In this document: in pieces, positions 11,748 to 18,296 of the stretch
Numbering within the stretch: position 1 is the stretch's first letter
Layout: every line of letters starts with the position of its first letter
Virus record (IMG/VR): IMGVR_UViG_3300042731_005494
Span: 1-21,526 of that record
Origin: a virus
Reading direction: 5' to 3' (one strand)
Length of the DNA stretch: 21,526 bases
The notes under the pieces: generated by a model
What the model was told of the DNA's origin: nothing
Seen by the model: only the letters and a program-made list of their open reading frames with translations
The model's database searches: none
Translations under genes and position numbers: made by a program

Positions 11748-12232
11748 ACTGTCTCCGCCTCCAACAGCTCCGCCAGTACAAGGCACGCCTTGTTTTCCCA
11801 CACAGGAAGATCTGGACTGTCAACTCGAGCAGCTTTTTGGTATTTTTCGTGGTCTCGCAACCACTTGGCCTCCTTGACAATAGCACTCCGAAATGCATCG
11901 TGCCAACCTTTTGGCCCGAAATGGAACTGAGTCAAATGCGGACTCATCCACGCAATCAACTTACGGGCCCAGGACTCCGAGTCGTCTTCGCTGGCGCACG
12001 ACTCAATCAACATATCGTAGGTTAAGAATGCACAGCTTAATTTACAGGAGGAATCTGAAAGAAGTTCTTCTTTCACCGCCTCTCGTAATGGATTTAATAT
12101 TTGCTCTCTGGACAATTGCCAAGCCCAACCCGATGGGTCCTCCTTCAGACAATCCACGACACGCTGTTGCTTAGAATCTAATTCCAACTCTGTCGGCCCT
12201 CCGGCCATTACTTGATCTAATAATTCTCCCAT
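11744..12232 (-). CDS. Hypothetical protein of the minus-strand cassette (162 aa)
   Basis: I set the start at ATG 12232 because AAAGGAG lies eight bases upstream, preceded by a dyad at 12251-12265; in-frame ATGs at 12304 and 12334 lie inside the upstream gene and lack a site. The 162-residue protein is helical and Trp-rich: LELDSKQQRVVDCLKEDP, GWAWQLSREQILNPLREAV, a Cys-containing middle (SSCKLSCAFLTYDMLIESC), and SPHLTQFHFGPKGWHDAFRS towards the C-terminus. No known domain is recognised. There is no signal peptide or membrane helix, so it is cytoplasmic. As a moron product it could be a defence or exclusion factor, but no motif shows this. Confidence 0.6.
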   Translation of the reverse strand: MGELLDQVMAGGPTELELDSKQQRVVDCLKEDPSGWAWQLSREQILNPLREAVKEELLSDSSCKLSCAFLTYDMLIESCASEDDSESWARKLIAWMSPHLTQFHFGPKGWHDAFRSAIVKEAKWLRDHEKYQKAARVDSPDLPVWENKACLVLAELLEAETV

Positions 12233-12250
12233 CTTTACACTCCTTTGCTT

Positions 12251-12265
12251 GGCCGATAATCGACC
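12251..12265 (-). promoter_or_regulatory. Dyad abutting the RBS of the 12232 gene
   Basis: On the minus strand GGTCGATTATCGGCC is followed by AAGCAAAGGAG and then the ATG 18 bases after the dyad. In RNA all seven positions pair if one G-U is allowed. It is a partial third copy of the element at 12679-12740 and 12998-13059. Confidence 0.5.
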
Positions 12266-12266
12266 A

Positions 12267-12662
12267 CTATATGTTTTCTTCGGCGACGTAGATTCGGACG
12301 CCATCGCAATCCTCCACCCAGCCCCATGCTCCATTCTTGATTGCTGCCGGCGTAAGGCCGGCCTCGATAATCATTTTGTCACGAGCATCCTCAATCGAGG
12401 ATGCCTGAATTATCCCGCTTTCTCCGTCTGTTTTGTAGCAATATTGGTGAGTATCGGCAGCCATTTTCCACAAATAATTACCCCTAACAGTCTCCGCCTT
12501 CTTTATGGGACAAGTGTCACACTCATCCCCGACTCTTCCGGGGCACTCGCCACAGTCAAAATACTTCAGGACGCTTTCTGCATGTGCGAGCGTGAACTCT
12601 CCTTCGTATTGACACATTGCTGCCCATAGTTCGCTCTTTGTCCATGTTTTTTTCGTATTCAT
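12267..12662 (-). CDS. Cys-cluster protein of the minus-strand cassette (131 aa)
   Basis: ATG 12662 follows ACAAGGAGTATAAG. The 131-residue protein starts with a helical region (KKTWTKSELWAAMCQYEGEF), then a cysteine cluster YFDCGECPGRVGDECDTCPI (C-x2-CP...C-x2-CP), which could bind zinc or a metal cluster. After a linker, the C-terminal part SSIEDARDKMIIEAGLTP, then GAWGWVEDCDGVRIYV, looks like a compact alpha/beta unit. No known family is recognised. Spacing to the next gene is 34 bp and to the upstream gene 74 bp, the latter filled by the 62-bp element. Confidence 0.65.
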   Translation of the reverse strand: MNTKKTWTKSELWAAMCQYEGEFTLAHAESVLKYFDCGECPGRVGDECDTCPIKKAETVRGNYLWKMAADTHQYCYKTDGESGIIQASSIEDARDKMIIEAGLTPAAIKNGAWGWVEDCDGVRIYVAEENI

Positions 12663-12678
12663 CTTATACTCCTTGTCT

Positions 12679-12740
12679 TGGCCGAATCGGCCTCCACTCC
12701 CACCGTCACATAGTGGCGGGCAGGGTGGGGGTCGGTTCAG
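12679..12740 (-). repeat. 62-bp intergenic element, copy 2
   Basis: The copy spans from the stop codon of the gene at 12737 to the spacer before the ribosome binding site of the gene at 12662. It is the same length as copy 1 (12998-13059). The last 20 bases on the + strand (12721-12740) are identical between copies, the first 26 are nearly so, and the middle 16 are unrelated. It includes the perfect dyad GGCCGAATCGGCC (12680-12692) and an inner GGTGGG/CCCACC stem. Confidence 0.75.
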
Positions 12741-12982
12741 CGATCACATTTAAATCTGAATCTAGGCGCCGGTCGGCGCCTCTGAAAATCGATTGCTTCT
12801 TGTGGAGCAATAGGAAGCAGCGTACAGTCTGGCTCCGAACACTCCCGCCACCCTCCCGTATAGGAGAACAATTTCCATGTTCTCGACTCTTTCTCAAAGA
12901 GAAAGAGTCTTCCTTCTATGTTGTATCCCCATTCGGGGTATTTCGGATCGATACCACATACTTCTTTGTAATGCATTTTCAC
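12737..12982 (-). CDS. Small aromatic-rich protein of the minus-strand cassette (81 aa)
   Basis: GTG 12982 is six bases after GGAG (AAAAAAGGAGAGCAAAGTG); an ATG two codons later (12976) is the alternative. The product reads MHYKEVCGIDPKYPEWGYNI, then EGRLFLFEKESRTWKLFSYT and a Cys pair (REC, PDC), ending in a basic tail RRRPAPRFRFKCDR. The pattern of short beta-strands with many Trp, Tyr and Phe suggests a small beta-sheet fold. No family is recognised. Confidence 0.6.
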   Translation of the reverse strand: MKMHYKEVCGIDPKYPEWGYNIEGRLFLFEKESRTWKLFSYTGGWRECSEPDCTLLPIAPQEAIDFQRRRPAPRFRFKCDR

Positions 12983-12997
12983 TTTGCTCTCCTTTTT

Positions 12998-13059
12998 TGG
13001 TCGAATCAGTCGCCACTCCCACCCCCGAGATGTCTGGGACAGGGTGGGGGTCGGTTCAG
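12998..13059 (-). repeat. 62-bp intergenic element, copy 1
   Basis: It runs from the stop codon of the gene at 13056 to the spacer before the ribosome binding site at 12982. It shares its outer parts with copy 2 at 12679-12740. Inside, CCCACCC and GGGTGGG can pair in the transcript. The distal part (12999-13014) is a diverged form of the GGYCGA...TCGGCC dyad. Confidence 0.75.
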
Positions 13060-13223
13060 TCTGCAACGTAGATAAGACTGGGGTCTTCGCTGGCGATTTC
13101 CTCAGCATCCTCTACCGAGATGTCCTCTCGCGCGTCCTCAGTAGGATCGGCGTATTTGCTGAGCTTGGCTTCTGGGTTTGCTCGCTTGAATTCGATGGCT
13201 TCGTGTCCTGTTAAGTTTGTCAT
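13056..13223 (-). CDS. Small acidic protein, first gene of the minus-strand cassette (55 aa)
   Basis: ATG 13223 follows AAAGGAGAGACAG, a strong site. The 55-residue acidic product reads MTNLTGHEAIEFKRANPEAK, then LSKYADPTEDAREDISVEDA and ends EDPSLIYVAD. The charge pattern and codon use look coding. I think I have seen similar short phage proteins, but I cannot name a family. It is the promoter-proximal gene of an operon of six. Confidence 0.65.
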   Translation of the reverse strand: MTNLTGHEAIEFKRANPEAKLSKYADPTEDAREDISVEDAEEIASEDPSLIYVAD

Positions 13224-13240
13224 CTGTCTCTCCTTTGCTC

Positions 13241-13262
13241 ATGGTCGCTTCATTGCGACCAT
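13241..13262 (-). promoter_or_regulatory. 5'-leader hairpin of the minus-strand operon
   Basis: ATGGTCGC and GCGACCAT form a perfect 8-bp stem with a 6-base loop. It lies within a few bases of the predicted transcript 5' end and 17 bases before the ATG at 13223, next to AAAGGAG. It may stabilise the mRNA or control ribosome access. Confidence 0.6.
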
Positions 13263-13270
13263 CTGTACCT

Positions 13271-13299
13271 ACTATAGCGGACACATCCGGATGTGTCCA
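13271..13299 (-). promoter_or_regulatory. Promoter of the minus-strand cassette
   Basis: On the minus strand TGGACA (13299-13294) and TATAGT (13276-13271) are separated by exactly 17 bp; each matches five of six consensus positions for a sigma-70 type promoter. The predicted start is near 13264, 41 bases before the first gene. The spacer is almost filled by a perfect palindrome, so repression is expected. Confidence 0.65.
13279..13298. promoter_or_regulatory. Perfect 20-bp palindromic operator
   Basis: GGACACATCCGGATGTGTCC is fully self-complementary. It lies between and partly over the -35 and -10 of the minus-strand promoter, where a bound dimer would block RNA polymerase. I find no second copy in the window. 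Confidence 0.75.
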
Positions 13300-13330
13300 G
13301 CAAAAAAGTGAATCAGGCAAAATCTTTTTT

Positions 13331-13471
13331 TGAGACAATCTAAATAGCTGTATTTATTATATAATTATACAAGTGAGACATTTTTATACATTCTCGCTTG
13401 ACCAGTGAGACACTAATGAGACATACTTGTCTCAGAGAGACATTTTTGTCTCAATTTTGGGCTATGAGACA
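13331..13471. promoter_or_regulatory. Array of eight GAGACA-core boxes before the W-to-tail operon
   Basis: TGAGACA occurs at 13331, 13374, 13406, 13417 and 13465. The reverse TGTCTCA is at 13428 and 13447, and AGAGACA at 13436. Spacing in the core is 11, 11, 8 and 11 bp, near one helical turn, so bound proteins would sit on one face. The last box overlaps the ATG at 13471. An AT-rich stretch with TATAAT (13360-13365) lies inside, without a well-spaced -35. The region must provide expression of the late genes downstream of the minus-strand cassette. Confidence 0.8.
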
Positions 13472-13734
13472 TGGCATCAGCAATAACCGCAACATGGCTC
13501 CAATCTCGGATCGATAAGACCAAAACGGCCATCGAGGCCATCGAGGACGCTATTCTTGCGCTGTCTACTGGAAATCTCCAGAGCTACACGATTGATACAG
13601 GCCAGACCCGGCAGACGGTGACGAAGAAGGATATATCGCGGCTAAACGTCGAGCTCGACAAGCTCTATCTCCGCTTGGATTGGCTCGATACCAGACTCAA
13701 CGGCAGCGGGACAAGCCTGGTGAGGTCCGCATGA
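13471..13734 (+). CDS. Head-tail joining protein at the lambda W position (87 aa)
   Basis: The 87-residue protein is helical, with a central strand: ITATWLQSRIDKTKTAIEAI, then GNLQSYTIDTGQTRQTVTKK and a C-terminal helix ending DWLDTRLNG. The SYTIDTGQTRQTVTK pattern is typical of short proteins encoded between the large terminase and portal in lambda-like phages. There gpW (68 residues) closes the filled head and prepares it for gpFII. Homology to gpW itself is inferred from position and size. No Shine-Dalgarno sequence is seen; a TGAGACA box overlaps the start. The stop overlaps the portal ATG as ATGA. Confidence 0.7.
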   Translation: MASAITATWLQSRIDKTKTAIEAIEDAILALSTGNLQSYTIDTGQTRQTVTKKDISRLNVELDKLYLRLDWLDTRLNGSGTSLVRSA

Positions 13735-15389
13735 GCTGGGGCCGCCGCATCGAGGAAGAGGAGCTCCCCTGGATCTGGCCCGATTCGCCAGCAGCTGAAG
13801 AACCCGAACCGGTTCCGATTCAAGCCCAATCTCAATTCATTTCTCCACCGACAGGCACGTACGATGGGGCGAATTTCTGGGGAGGTGTTTCCGGCCAAAT
13901 CGATGAGATCGCGTCACTCGACTACTGGACACTTCGAGCCCGAAGTGGAGCCCTATTCCGGACGAACACCTATGCTATCGGAATTGTAAATCGCCTCGTT
14001 ACCAATGTGATCCACAAAGGATTGGAGCCGGAGTTTACGCCAGAAGAATCTGTCATCGGCGCGCCAAAGGATTCCCTCGTCGACTGGGCCAACAAAATGG
14101 AGAATCGCTACCGGCTCTACGGCAAGGCGAAAGACATTATCGATTGCAAGGGATACCGAATCGATGGAGAGCAACAAGCCCAAATCTACCAAGAGGCATT
14201 TATCGATGGGGACTGCCTGGTCATCAATCGACAGCACAAACCAACGGGACTCCCTCAGATTCAGATTGTCTCCGGCAACCGTGTGCAGACCCCACCCGAG
14301 CATGCGATGGACGAAAATATTGTCGACGGTGTAAAGCTCGACAAGAACGGCAAGCACCTCGGGTTCTGGGTCTATCAGGGAACCGATCACATTCTCAACG
14401 ACAGTTACGTCTACGTGCCTGCGCACGGGCCGAGGTCGGGTCGCCACACCGCTTGGCTTGTCTACGGTCCGAACAAGCGCGAGGACGACGTGCGTGGGAT
14501 GCCCGGGCTTGGCATGGCGATCCAGCCGCTCAATGAGATCCAGAAAAATAGGGACAGCGCTCAACTCAAATCATCGATCAATGCTATGATCATTGGATTC
14601 ATCAAGCGGGCACAAGAAGCCAAGATGATTCCTCACATCGGTAACGGAGCCGTGCGCAAGGACAGCGTCACAGATGACACGACGGGCGAAACGAGGCCCG
14701 TGGAGGTCAGCAGGATCCTGCCAGGGGTATGGTTTGGTTCGTTGCAGCCGGGCGAAGAACCAGTCCCGTATTCTGTCCATGGTACGGACGTGAATTTCGC
14801 GTCGTTCGAGTCGGCCATTGTAGCTGGCCTCTCATGGGCAATGGAGATTCCACCGGAGATTCTCCTACTGAGTTTCAACAGCAACTACTCGGCATCTCAA
14901 GCGGCTCTGCGCGAATTCATTATGGTGCTCGACGAGAAACGGGCACGGTTTGCTTCTCAGCACTGCCAGAATCTCATCGAGGAGTGGTTTATATCCGAGC
15001 TACTGCTTGGAAAAATCGAGGCCCCCGGGTTCCTCGAGGCGCTGTCCGACCCGATGCAATATGACGTCAAACAGGCTTGGCTATCAATCGATTGGATTGG
15101 CTCCATCAAGCCATCAGTCGACATTCTCAAAGAGGTCAATGCTCACAAGGCAATGGTCTCTGAGGGATGGGAGACAAACAGCCACGCCTCAAGGGCGCTC
15201 ACTGGTTCCAAGTTCGACAAGACGATCCGTAAACTGGAGAAGGAAAACCGCATGAAGGTAAAGGCGATGCGTCCCATCCTCGAGGCACAGCGCGAGTTTG
15301 GCGAGAAGAACGTCACCGATGCGATGAAAGCGCTCGGTATGGGAGTCTTTGATCCAACGGATATGGTCGAGGAGGAGGCCGCGGCATGA
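13731..15389 (+). CDS. Portal protein, lambda gpB family (552 aa)
   Basis: The start at ATG 13731 overlaps the previous stop as ATGA, behind a GAGG. The 552-residue protein has the layout of lambda-type portals. Early segments LDYWTLRARSGALFRTNTYA and IVNRLVTNVIHKGLEPEF are followed by a core with QEAFIDGDCLVINRQHKPTG, GMAIQPLNEIQKNRDSAQLK and SWAMEIPPEILLLSFNSNYS, and a helical C-terminus. The portal forms the dodecameric ring at one vertex through which DNA enters and to which the tail attaches. Length is close to lambda gpB (533). The last four bases overlap the protease gene. I see no truncation. Confidence 0.92.
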   Translation: MSWGRRIEEEELPWIWPDSPAAEEPEPVPIQAQSQFISPPTGTYDGANFWGGVSGQIDEIASLDYWTLRARSGALFRTNTYAIGIVNRLVTNVIHKGLEPEFTPEESVIGAPKDSLVDWANKMENRYRLYGKAKDIIDCKGYRIDGEQQAQIYQEAFIDGDCLVINRQHKPTGLPQIQIVSGNRVQTPPEHAMDENIVDGVKLDKNGKHLGFWVYQGTDHILNDSYVYVPAHGPRSGRHTAWLVYGPNKREDDVRGMPGLGMAIQPLNEIQKNRDSAQLKSSINAMIIGFIKRAQEAKMIPHIGNGAVRKDSVTDDTTGETRPVEVSRILPGVWFGSLQPGEEPVPYSVHGTDVNFASFESAIVAGLSWAMEIPPEILLLSFNSNYSASQAALREFIMVLDEKRARFASQHCQNLIEEWFISELLLGKIEAPGFLEALSDPMQYDVKQAWLSIDWIGSIKPSVDILKEVNAHKAMVSEGWETNSHASRALTGSKFDKTIRKLEKENRMKVKAMRPILEAQREFGEKNVTDAMKALGMGVFDPTDMVEEEAAA

Positions 15390-16498
15390 AGCTACTGATG
15401 CTCCAAGACGAAGTCGAGAGACTTGCATACCTGTTCGCCAGTGTCGTCGGGCAGCCCCTCCCGGAGGCAAAATCGAAAGATCGCGATCCTGTGCAGGTCA
15501 AGAACGGGGTTGCGACCATTAAGATAAAAGGGCCGCTCTATCCGAAGCGCAACTCTTGGCTCGACTATTGGGAAGAAGATTACGCGGTCTACTCGGAGAT
15601 CATTTCCGACGTAGCCGAGGCCCAATACAAGGGCGCCAAGCAAATTAATTTTGAAATCGACAGTCCTGGAGGGTATGTCGATGGTCTGTATGACGCGATG
15701 AAGGCGATTGCTTCGGCAAGCGTCCCGACGAGGACGATTGCCGGCGACACGCTCGCATCCGCGGCCTACATGCTGGCGTCACAAACCAATGAAATCATCG
15801 CCGAGAGCGAAGTCTCGGCAGTTGGAAGTGTCGGCATTGCAACAGCGATGTACGTGTCCGACAGAATCATCGACATTACCAACTCGGACAGTAGGAACAA
15901 GCGGCCGGACGTGACCACCGAAGAGGGGAAGAAGGTTGTCGAGGAGGAGCTCGACGACTTTTATGAGGTGTATGCAGAGATGATTGCAGCTGGCCGCAAG
16001 ACCACTGTCGACAAAGTCAAGCGAGACTACGGCCAAGGGGCCGTAATGACCGCCAGGACCGCCCTCCAGAAGAAGATGATTGACGGAATCATGAACAACC
16101 AGCCCGCCGAATCCAAGGCGGCAAAGATAGGAGACAAGATGGACCCGAAAACACTGAAGGAAGAGCACCGGGCCACGTATGACGCTGTTTTCAACGCGGG
16201 CAAAGAGGCGGGCTCCAAAGAGGAGCACGAGCGTGCCTGTGCTCACCTCATCCTCGCAGAAGGAAGCGGCGATGTCGAGGCGGCTCACAAGGCGATCAAG
16301 GACGGAGATGGCATCACCGAAATGGTGAAGGCGCAGCACATGTCAGCCGCTATGAAGCGCAACATGATCCAGGCTCGCCAGGACGACAACCCGCCCGAGA
16401 TCAACACCGCTGGCGATGCCGCTGCATTGACAGCCAGCCAGGACGAGAAGGACCGACAAGCCTTTTTGGCCAAACACAAGGGATGGGTGGTGGAATGA
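15386..16498 (+). CDS. S49-type head maturation protease with C-terminal scaffold, lambda gpC-like (370 aa)
   Basis: The first ~235 residues are a ClpP/SppA-fold serine protease: FEIDSPGGYVDGLYDAMKAI, the nucleophile region DTLASAAYMLAS (Ser125), then SAVGSVGIATAMY and YGQGAVMTARTAL. This family digests scaffold and portal tails inside the prohead. The remaining ~120 residues are helical, charged and Ala-rich, as expected for a scaffold. GAGGAGG lies ten bases before ATG 15386, and the start overlaps the portal stop as ATGA. Lambda gpC is 439 residues with the scaffold Nu3 nested in its 3' end, and the same arrangement appears here. Confidence 0.92.
   Translation: MKLLMLQDEVERLAYLFASVVGQPLPEAKSKDRDPVQVKNGVATIKIKGPLYPKRNSWLDYWEEDYAVYSEIISDVAEAQYKGAKQINFEIDSPGGYVDGLYDAMKAIASASVPTRTIAGDTLASAAYMLASQTNEIIAESEVSAVGSVGIATAMYVSDRIIDITNSDSRNKRPDVTTEEGKKVVEEELDDFYEVYAEMIAAGRKTTVDKVKRDYGQGAVMTARTALQKKMIDGIMNNQPAESKAAKIGDKMDPKTLKEEHRATYDAVFNAGKEAGSKEEHERACAHLILAEGSGDVEAAHKAIKDGDGITEMVKAQHMSAAMKRNMIQARQDDNPPEINTAGDAAALTASQDEKDRQAFLAKHKGWVVE
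16139..16498 (+). CDS. Nested in-frame scaffold protein, Nu3-like (119 aa)
   Basis: Inside the protease gene an AGGAG (16129-16133) lies five bases before ATG 16139, in the same frame. Translation from here yields 119 residues beginning MDPKTLKEEHRATYDAVFNA. They are highly charged and helical, ending LAKHKGWVVE. In lambda, Nu3 is made from an internal start in C and acts as the capsid scaffold, removed after assembly. The good internal ribosome binding site and the switch from protease fold to helical region exactly here support the assignment. Confidence 0.65.
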   Translation: MDPKTLKEEHRATYDAVFNAGKEAGSKEEHERACAHLILAEGSGDVEAAHKAIKDGDGITEMVKAQHMSAAMKRNMIQARQDDNPPEINTAGDAAALTASQDEKDRQAFLAKHKGWVVE

Positions 16499-17181
16499 TT
16501 ACGACTCACGAAACAAGAGACGATCTCATCCTGGGGAAATGCGAGTACGAAGCAGAGCTCGTTACAGCAGACCTAACAGGAACAGCGGGGAGTATCACGT
16601 CCGCAACGAACGAGACAGTGGATCAGGACACCAAGACCCTTGTTGTCTCGGTGGATGGTGGCGCCAACCAGACGGTCACGTTCGCTGGAACGACAAACAC
16701 GGCCGCGCTTATTGCCGCACAGGCCAATGCGCAGCTCGACGGATGCTCTGTAGAGGTCGACACCGGACATGTGAAGATCACCTCCGACTCCACGGGACTT
16801 GGCAGTTCCATCGCAATCGATGCCTCCAGTACCGCAACGCTCACATGGGATGCGGCCGTTGCTGGAACGGGCCAAAGCGCCACTTGGCCAAAGGGAACTC
16901 TTTTGGCCAGGAACACGAGCACCAAGAAGATGGGACCATACAGTGACTCGGGCTCAAACGGACTGAACGAGCCAACAGCGGTTCTGCCGCATTCGCTGAC
17001 GTTCGCGGCAAGCGGCGATCTCAGTGTCCGGGTGATCAAAGGTGGTCACTTGAACAAGACAAAACTTTCGAAACTCGATGACAGCACGGCAATTGATACG
17101 CTCGTCTTCGACAAACTCATCAAAAACAGCGGTATCACGTTCGAGGCAGTAAGAGACCTCGGCGGGACAGAGAGCTGGTAG
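16495..17181 (+). CDS. Head decoration protein D family with an inserted domain (228 aa)
   Basis: ATG 16495 overlaps the protease stop as ATGA; the in-frame GTG/ATG further upstream are inside the protease gene. The outer parts match lambda-type decoration proteins: an N-terminal arm (TRDDLILGKCEYEAELVTAD), then SATWPKGTLLARN, GSNGLNEPTAVL and VIKGGHLNKTKL. Lambda gpD is 110 residues; this protein is 228. The excess is a block of about 100 residues (about 30-128) between VTAD and SATWPKG, with repeated strands such as VSVDGGANQTVTFAGT and DTGHVKITSDSTGLGSS. I infer an extra beta-domain that would project from the capsid trimers and could bind glycans or surfaces. Confidence 0.8.
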   Translation: MITTHETRDDLILGKCEYEAELVTADLTGTAGSITSATNETVDQDTKTLVVSVDGGANQTVTFAGTTNTAALIAAQANAQLDGCSVEVDTGHVKITSDSTGLGSSIAIDASSTATLTWDAAVAGTGQSATWPKGTLLARNTSTKKMGPYSDSGSNGLNEPTAVLPHSLTFAASGDLSVRVIKGGHLNKTKLSKLDDSTAIDTLVFDKLIKNSGITFEAVRDLGGTESW

Positions 17182-17190
17182 GAGGGCAAA

Positions 17191-18294
17191 ATGGCCGTTT
17201 CTGATACGATTCAATTGCTGGAACCGTTCATCGAGGCAGATGAGGGACCGGCTGGTCTTTCCAGCTTGTTCAAGGTTCCAGTTGGTGGAATCCACAACAA
17301 AACGAAGGTGGAGTTCCATGTGATGCGGACATCCCGCAAGATCGCGCTTCCCGTTCGAGATCCCAGCGTGGGATATCGAAAGAATTCGCTGAAGAGCTTC
17401 ACTATCAAGGAGATTGTCCCGACAGTCTACAAGGAGGCGCTCACAATCGGAGCTGATGAAGTGATACAGGGGCGCACTATCGGTAAAACAATCTATGAAA
17501 ATCCAGCGATCATGGAGCAAATCCGAACAAAGGTTGCCCCTACAGTGATGGAGCTCCAGCAAATGATCAAGCTGGCAATCGAGCTCTACGGCTCTCAGGT
17601 GCTTCTATCTGCCACGGTGTCCTTATCAGATGAGAACGGGGTGGTTTTCACTGAGGACTTCGGGCCAAGAACGACACACTTTCCGAATGCATCGGTGGCA
17701 TGGACGACTACTGGATCCGCGGTTCCGTTCACTGACATGGCGGACCACTATGATGTGATTTCCACCAATGGCAAAAAGAGGGTCATGCGCTCCGTTATGA
17801 ATTCAAAGTGTTTTGACGATATGAAAAACACGGACCAATTCAAAGCCGGCGCGTCCAGCTCGTACACGGGTGAAATCTACCGTCTGGACGATAGTCGAGA
17901 TCCAATCCATCCGAGATTGCCCGCGGATTTCATCTTCAAGGGTGTACTCAAGGTGCGTGGACACGAGGTGGATCTGTACACATACGATGGGTACTATGAC
18001 GATCCGTCGACAGGAGCCGCTACCAAATACGTGCCCGACAACAAGGTGATCAGTGAAGCCGAGCCGAGGCTTGATGCGACGTTCGGGAAACTGAACAAGT
18101 TCGGTATCAACCAGGAGGCGGCTCGACTGGTACAGGGCGGACGAATGGCAGATCCAAATAAGCTTGCCGATCTTTCTTACAACATGTGGTTCTCTGAGGA
18201 TTATGAGGTGTTCAATTTCGGTGTAGGAACCCGCATTGCTTTGGCACCGATCACGATTGACCGATTCGGGACCCTAACCACGAAAGGATTCTAG
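17191..18294 (+). CDS. Major capsid protein, lambda gpE family (367 aa)
   Basis: TAGGAGGGCAAA directly precedes ATG 17191. The protein has the lambda E-type layout: N-terminal DTIQLLEPFIEADEGPAGLS, a central AMELQ-type helix (VAPTVMELQQMIKLAIELYG), VAWTTTGSAVPFTDMADHYD, then a domain with FIFKGVLKVRGHEVDLYTYD and a C-terminal YNMWFSEDYEVFNFGVGTRI. It would form the HK97-fold shell stabilised by the decoration protein. Length 367 versus 341 in lambda. Position after D and before FI/FII-like genes agrees with synteny. Confidence 0.92.
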   Translation: MAVSDTIQLLEPFIEADEGPAGLSSLFKVPVGGIHNKTKVEFHVMRTSRKIALPVRDPSVGYRKNSLKSFTIKEIVPTVYKEALTIGADEVIQGRTIGKTIYENPAIMEQIRTKVAPTVMELQQMIKLAIELYGSQVLLSATVSLSDENGVVFTEDFGPRTTHFPNASVAWTTTGSAVPFTDMADHYDVISTNGKKRVMRSVMNSKCFDDMKNTDQFKAGASSSYTGEIYRLDDSRDPIHPRLPADFIFKGVLKVRGHEVDLYTYDGYYDDPSTGAATKYVPDNKVISEAEPRLDATFGKLNKFGINQEAARLVQGGRMADPNKLADLSYNMWFSEDYEVFNFGVGTRIALAPITIDRFGTLTTKGF

Positions 18295-18296
18295 CC

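Noticed and set aside
12249-12629. + strand frame within the minus-strand cassette
   Set aside because: It is complementary to two minus genes that have strong ribosome binding sites and coherent sequence.
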